Positions 5,949 to 8,131 of a stretch of DNA of 8,131 nucleotides are shown here, in pieces. The DNA is taken from assembly GCA_934254755.1 (NCBI GenBank), contig CAKQMM010000039.1, forward strand, positions 1 through 8,131, in the 5' to 3' direction. The DNA comes from an uncultured Clostridia bacterium. GTDB lineage: Bacteria; Bacillota; Clostridia; Christensenellales; Borkfalkiaceae. Position 1 is the first letter of the stretch. Each line of letters starts with the position of its first letter. The position numbers were made by a program, and so were the translations under genes. A model generated the notes under the pieces. The model searched no databases and was not told the origin of the DNA. It saw only the letters and a program-made list of their open reading frames with translations.

Positions 5949-8087
5949 ATGGACGTACTTGAAAGCATAAAAAGCATATATTCCGAAAAAGAAGCGGAGT
6001 TTTTAACCAAGGCTTATTATTTTGCTAAAAACGCTCACGCCGGGCAAAAACGCGCGTCGGGTGAAGAATATTTTACCCACCCGTGCGCCGTCGCGCAAAT
6101 TTTAATCGACCTCAGAATGGACTCTAACACGATTGCCGCGGCTTTTTTGCACGACGTTTTAGAGGACACGCCCGTCACCCAGCAGGATATTAAAAACGAG
6201 TTCGGCGACGAGGTTTTAGAGCTTGTCGAGGGCGTCACCAAACTTGACAAAATAGAATTCAAGTCGCAAGAAGAAGAGCAAGCCGAAAACTTTAAAAAGA
6301 TTTTCGTTTCGATGGCGAAGGACATAAGGGTCGTCATCATAAAGCTTGCCGACAGGCTCCACAATATGCGTTCGCTCAACTTTTTATCGAAAGAGCGGCA
6401 GCTTAAAATGGCGCGCGAAACGTTGGATATTTACGCGCCGCTTGCGGGTAGGCTCGGTATATCGTCCATAAAATGGGAACTTGAATATTTATGTTTAAAA
6501 TATTTGGACCCCGAAGCGTACGAGTACCTCTCCGTCCATATAAATCAAGAGCTTGCCGAAAGGCGCGCAACCGTTCAGAAAGTCGTTGACGCGCTTAAAG
6601 AAATTTTACAAGAAAGCGGCATAAAAGGCGAAGTTTTCGGTCGGCCGAAGCATTTTTACAGCATTTATCGCAAGATGAAAACGCAGAATAAAACGCTTGA
6701 CCAAATTTACGACTTAACCGCCGTCCGCATATTAGTGAACACTGTTGACGAGTGTTACGAGCTTTTAGGCAAAATTCACAAAAAATGGAACCCCATGCCC
6801 GGGCGAATAAAAGACTACATCGCAATGCCGAAAGAAAATATGTATCAGAGCTTGCACACGACGGTCGTAACCGAATTCGGGCAGATTTTCGAGATACAAA
6901 TACGCACGTTCGAGATGAACGATACGGCTGAATACGGTATAGCGGCGCATTGGCAGTATAAAGAAAATAAAGTTTCCGCCGATAGTTTCGATAAACGCTT
7001 ATCGTGGATACGCGAAGTCATGGAGTGGCAGGGCGGAATCAAAAACAGCAAAGAGTTTTTGGACAGCTTAAAGGGCGATATTTATAACACCGAACTTCTG
7101 GTTTTCACGCCGAAAGGGGAAGTTATAAGTCTCGTAAAAGACAGCACTCCGATAGATTTTGCCTACCGTATACACACCGAAGTCGGCAACAAGTGCGTCG
7201 GCGCGAAAGTGAACGGCAAAATGGTGCCGCTGACCACCACGTTAAAGGTAGGCGACATCGTTGAAATCATCACTTCCGCTAACAGTAAAGGTCCGTCGTG
7301 GGACTGGCTTAAAATAGTTAAAACGAGCGGTGCAAAAGCCAAAATAAGGGCGTTTTTCAAGCGCGAAGCGGCTGACGATATCGTTAAAACGGGCAAAACC
7401 ATGCTCGAAGCGGAAGCGAAAAATAAGGGCTACAACTTCGGCGAACTTTTAACCCCGCAGTCGTTCGAGCGGGTGGCGCAAAAATTCGCTTTTAACGGCG
7501 TTGACGAAATGTACGCCGCCGTCGGTTGCGGCGCGGTCACGGTCAATAAAGTCTTAATGAAACTTATAGACTTTAAAAAGAAAGAATCGCGCCCCGAAGA
7601 GCCTTTAAAACCCGCCATATCAAGCAAAATAATTCACTCTACGGGCGACGTGGTCATCGAAGGCGTGAACGGGCTTTTGATACGTTTCGCGCGGTGTTGT
7701 AACCCGGTGCCGGGCGACCCGATAGTCGGTTATATATCCCGCGGCAGGGGCGTTGCCGTTCACAGAAAGGACTGTCCGAATATGCGCGGCGAGGACCCCG
7801 CAAGGCTTTTGAAAGCGACCTGGACGGGTAAGAGCGGCGAGGAGGGGTACTCCGCAAGCCTCCGCATAACCGCCAAGGAAGACGCGCTTATTTTGCCCCT
7901 TGTTTCCACTTGTTCAACCAAATATAAGACCTTTATTTTGAGCATAAACGGCAGAATAGACAATAAAAACCACGTCAGCATTATGGACTTAACCCTTAAA
8001 ATCAACAAAAAAGAAGATTTAGAAAATATGATTAAGGACTTACGCGCCGACCAAAGCGTTATCGACGTGTTCAGAATAACGAATTAG
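5949..8087 (+). CDS. relA: Bifunctional (p)ppGpp synthetase/hydrolase (Rel; RelA/SpoT family)
   Basis: Rel makes (p)ppGpp from ATP and GTP/GDP during amino-acid starvation on the ribosome and also degrades it. The 712-residue protein has the full long-RSH layout. The HD hydrolase has R35, H44, H68-D69 with E72-D73 (HDVLED), and D135/N139 in LADRLHNMR; all key residues are present, so hydrolysis should be active. The synthetase has GRPKHFYSIYRK (231-242), DLTAVRILV (255-263), GRIKDYIAMP (285-294), YQSLHT (299-304) and FEIQIRT (314-320) with EYGIAAHW (328-335). RIKD (286-289) is the RxKD form found in bifunctional enzymes, not the ExDD of monofunctional RelA. A TGS domain (about 382-443), a helical region, a Cys/His zinc-finger-like domain (C583, C584, H605, C609) and a C-terminal ACT domain (about 635-712) follow. 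The ATG at 5949 has AGGAAG just upstream. B. subtilis RelA is 734 residues long. Confidence 0.96.
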   Translation: MDVLESIKSIYSEKEAEFLTKAYYFAKNAHAGQKRASGEEYFTHPCAVAQILIDLRMDSNTIAAAFLHDVLEDTPVTQQDIKNEFGDEVLELVEGVTKLDKIEFKSQEEEQAENFKKIFVSMAKDIRVVIIKLADRLHNMRSLNFLSKERQLKMARETLDIYAPLAGRLGISSIKWELEYLCLKYLDPEAYEYLSVHINQELAERRATVQKVVDALKEILQESGIKGEVFGRPKHFYSIYRKMKTQNKTLDQIYDLTAVRILVNTVDECYELLGKIHKKWNPMPGRIKDYIAMPKENMYQSLHTTVVTEFGQIFEIQIRTFEMNDTAEYGIAAHWQYKENKVSADSFDKRLSWIREVMEWQGGIKNSKEFLDSLKGDIYNTELLVFTPKGEVISLVKDSTPIDFAYRIHTEVGNKCVGAKVNGKMVPLTTTLKVGDIVEIITSANSKGPSWDWLKIVKTSGAKAKIRAFFKREAADDIVKTGKTMLEAEAKNKGYNFGELLTPQSFERVAQKFAFNGVDEMYAAVGCGAVTVNKVLMKLIDFKKKESRPEEPLKPAISSKIIHSTGDVVIEGVNGLLIRFARCCNPVPGDPIVGYISRGRGVAVHRKDCPNMRGEDPARLLKATWTGKSGEEGYSASLRITAKEDALILPLVSTCSTKYKTFILSINGRIDNKNHVSIMDLTLKINKKEDLENMIKDLRADQSVIDVFRITN

Positions 8088-8114
8088 CGGTTAGTGATTA
8101 GCGGATAGTGATTA
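8083..8114. repeat. Short tandem repeat starting in the rel stop codon
   Basis: Two copies of a 14-base unit, ATTAGCGGTTAGTG (8083-8096) and ATTAGCGGATAGTG (8097-8110), differ by one base. A third partial copy begins at 8111 (ATTAG) and runs into GGGGGG-TAGCGG. The first unit includes the last bases of rel, including its TAG stop. The array may continue past the window end. No gene or terminator is visible in the 44 bases after rel. Confidence 0.7.
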
Positions 8115-8131
8115 GGGGGGTAGCGGCGACC

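Noticed and set aside
1..8131. tRNA, rRNA, CRISPR array, insertion sequence or toxin-antitoxin pair
   Set aside because: The window is filled by conserved housekeeping genes and the spacers are too short or lack the needed repeats, folds or motifs.

Overview
The window is a conserved bacterial housekeeping block, all genes on the + strand: yajC (3' part) - small DUF3792/TIGR04086 membrane protein - secD - secF - recJ - relA/spoT-type rel. Several features point to a Gram-positive (Firmicutes/Clostridia-like) bacterium. YajC is next to a DUF3792 protein, SecD and SecF are short and separate, RecJ is a long form with an extra C-terminal domain, and Rel is a single bifunctional enzyme that follows recJ. 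The mix of AT-rich spacers and GCG/CGC-rich codons resembles uncultured gut Clostridia, but I cannot name a genus.

Layout. Positions 1-339 hold the C-terminal part of YajC with a long charged tail. A terminator-like hairpin (359-400) carries the ribosome binding site of the next gene, a four-helix membrane protein (404-778). A strong intrinsic terminator (826-857) closes this unit. The gene-free stretch 779-1121 then holds a GC-alternating inverted repeat (919-954), an AT-rich tract and a near-consensus sigma-A promoter (1013-1041) that should drive secD (1122-2417) and secF (2404-3480), which overlap by 14 bases. After secF come an inverted repeat and a probable terminator. recJ (3630-5936) and rel (5949-8087) follow, only 12 bases apart. 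The last 44 bases hold two copies of a 14-base repeat that begins inside the rel stop codon.

Function. YajC, SecD and SecF are accessory subunits of the Sec translocon; SecDF uses the proton or sodium gradient to pull exported proteins across the membrane. RecJ is a 5'-3' single-strand DNA exonuclease of recombination and repair. Rel makes and degrades (p)ppGpp. The two halves are neighbours by conserved gene order, not by a shared pathway; the apt gene often found between recJ and relA is absent.

I found no mobile element, CRISPR array, RNA gene or new multi-gene system. The items most worth checking are the hairpin that masks a ribosome binding site, an Ala in place of the usual transmembrane Asp of SecF, the charged tail of YajC, the local gene-order differences and the small repeats.
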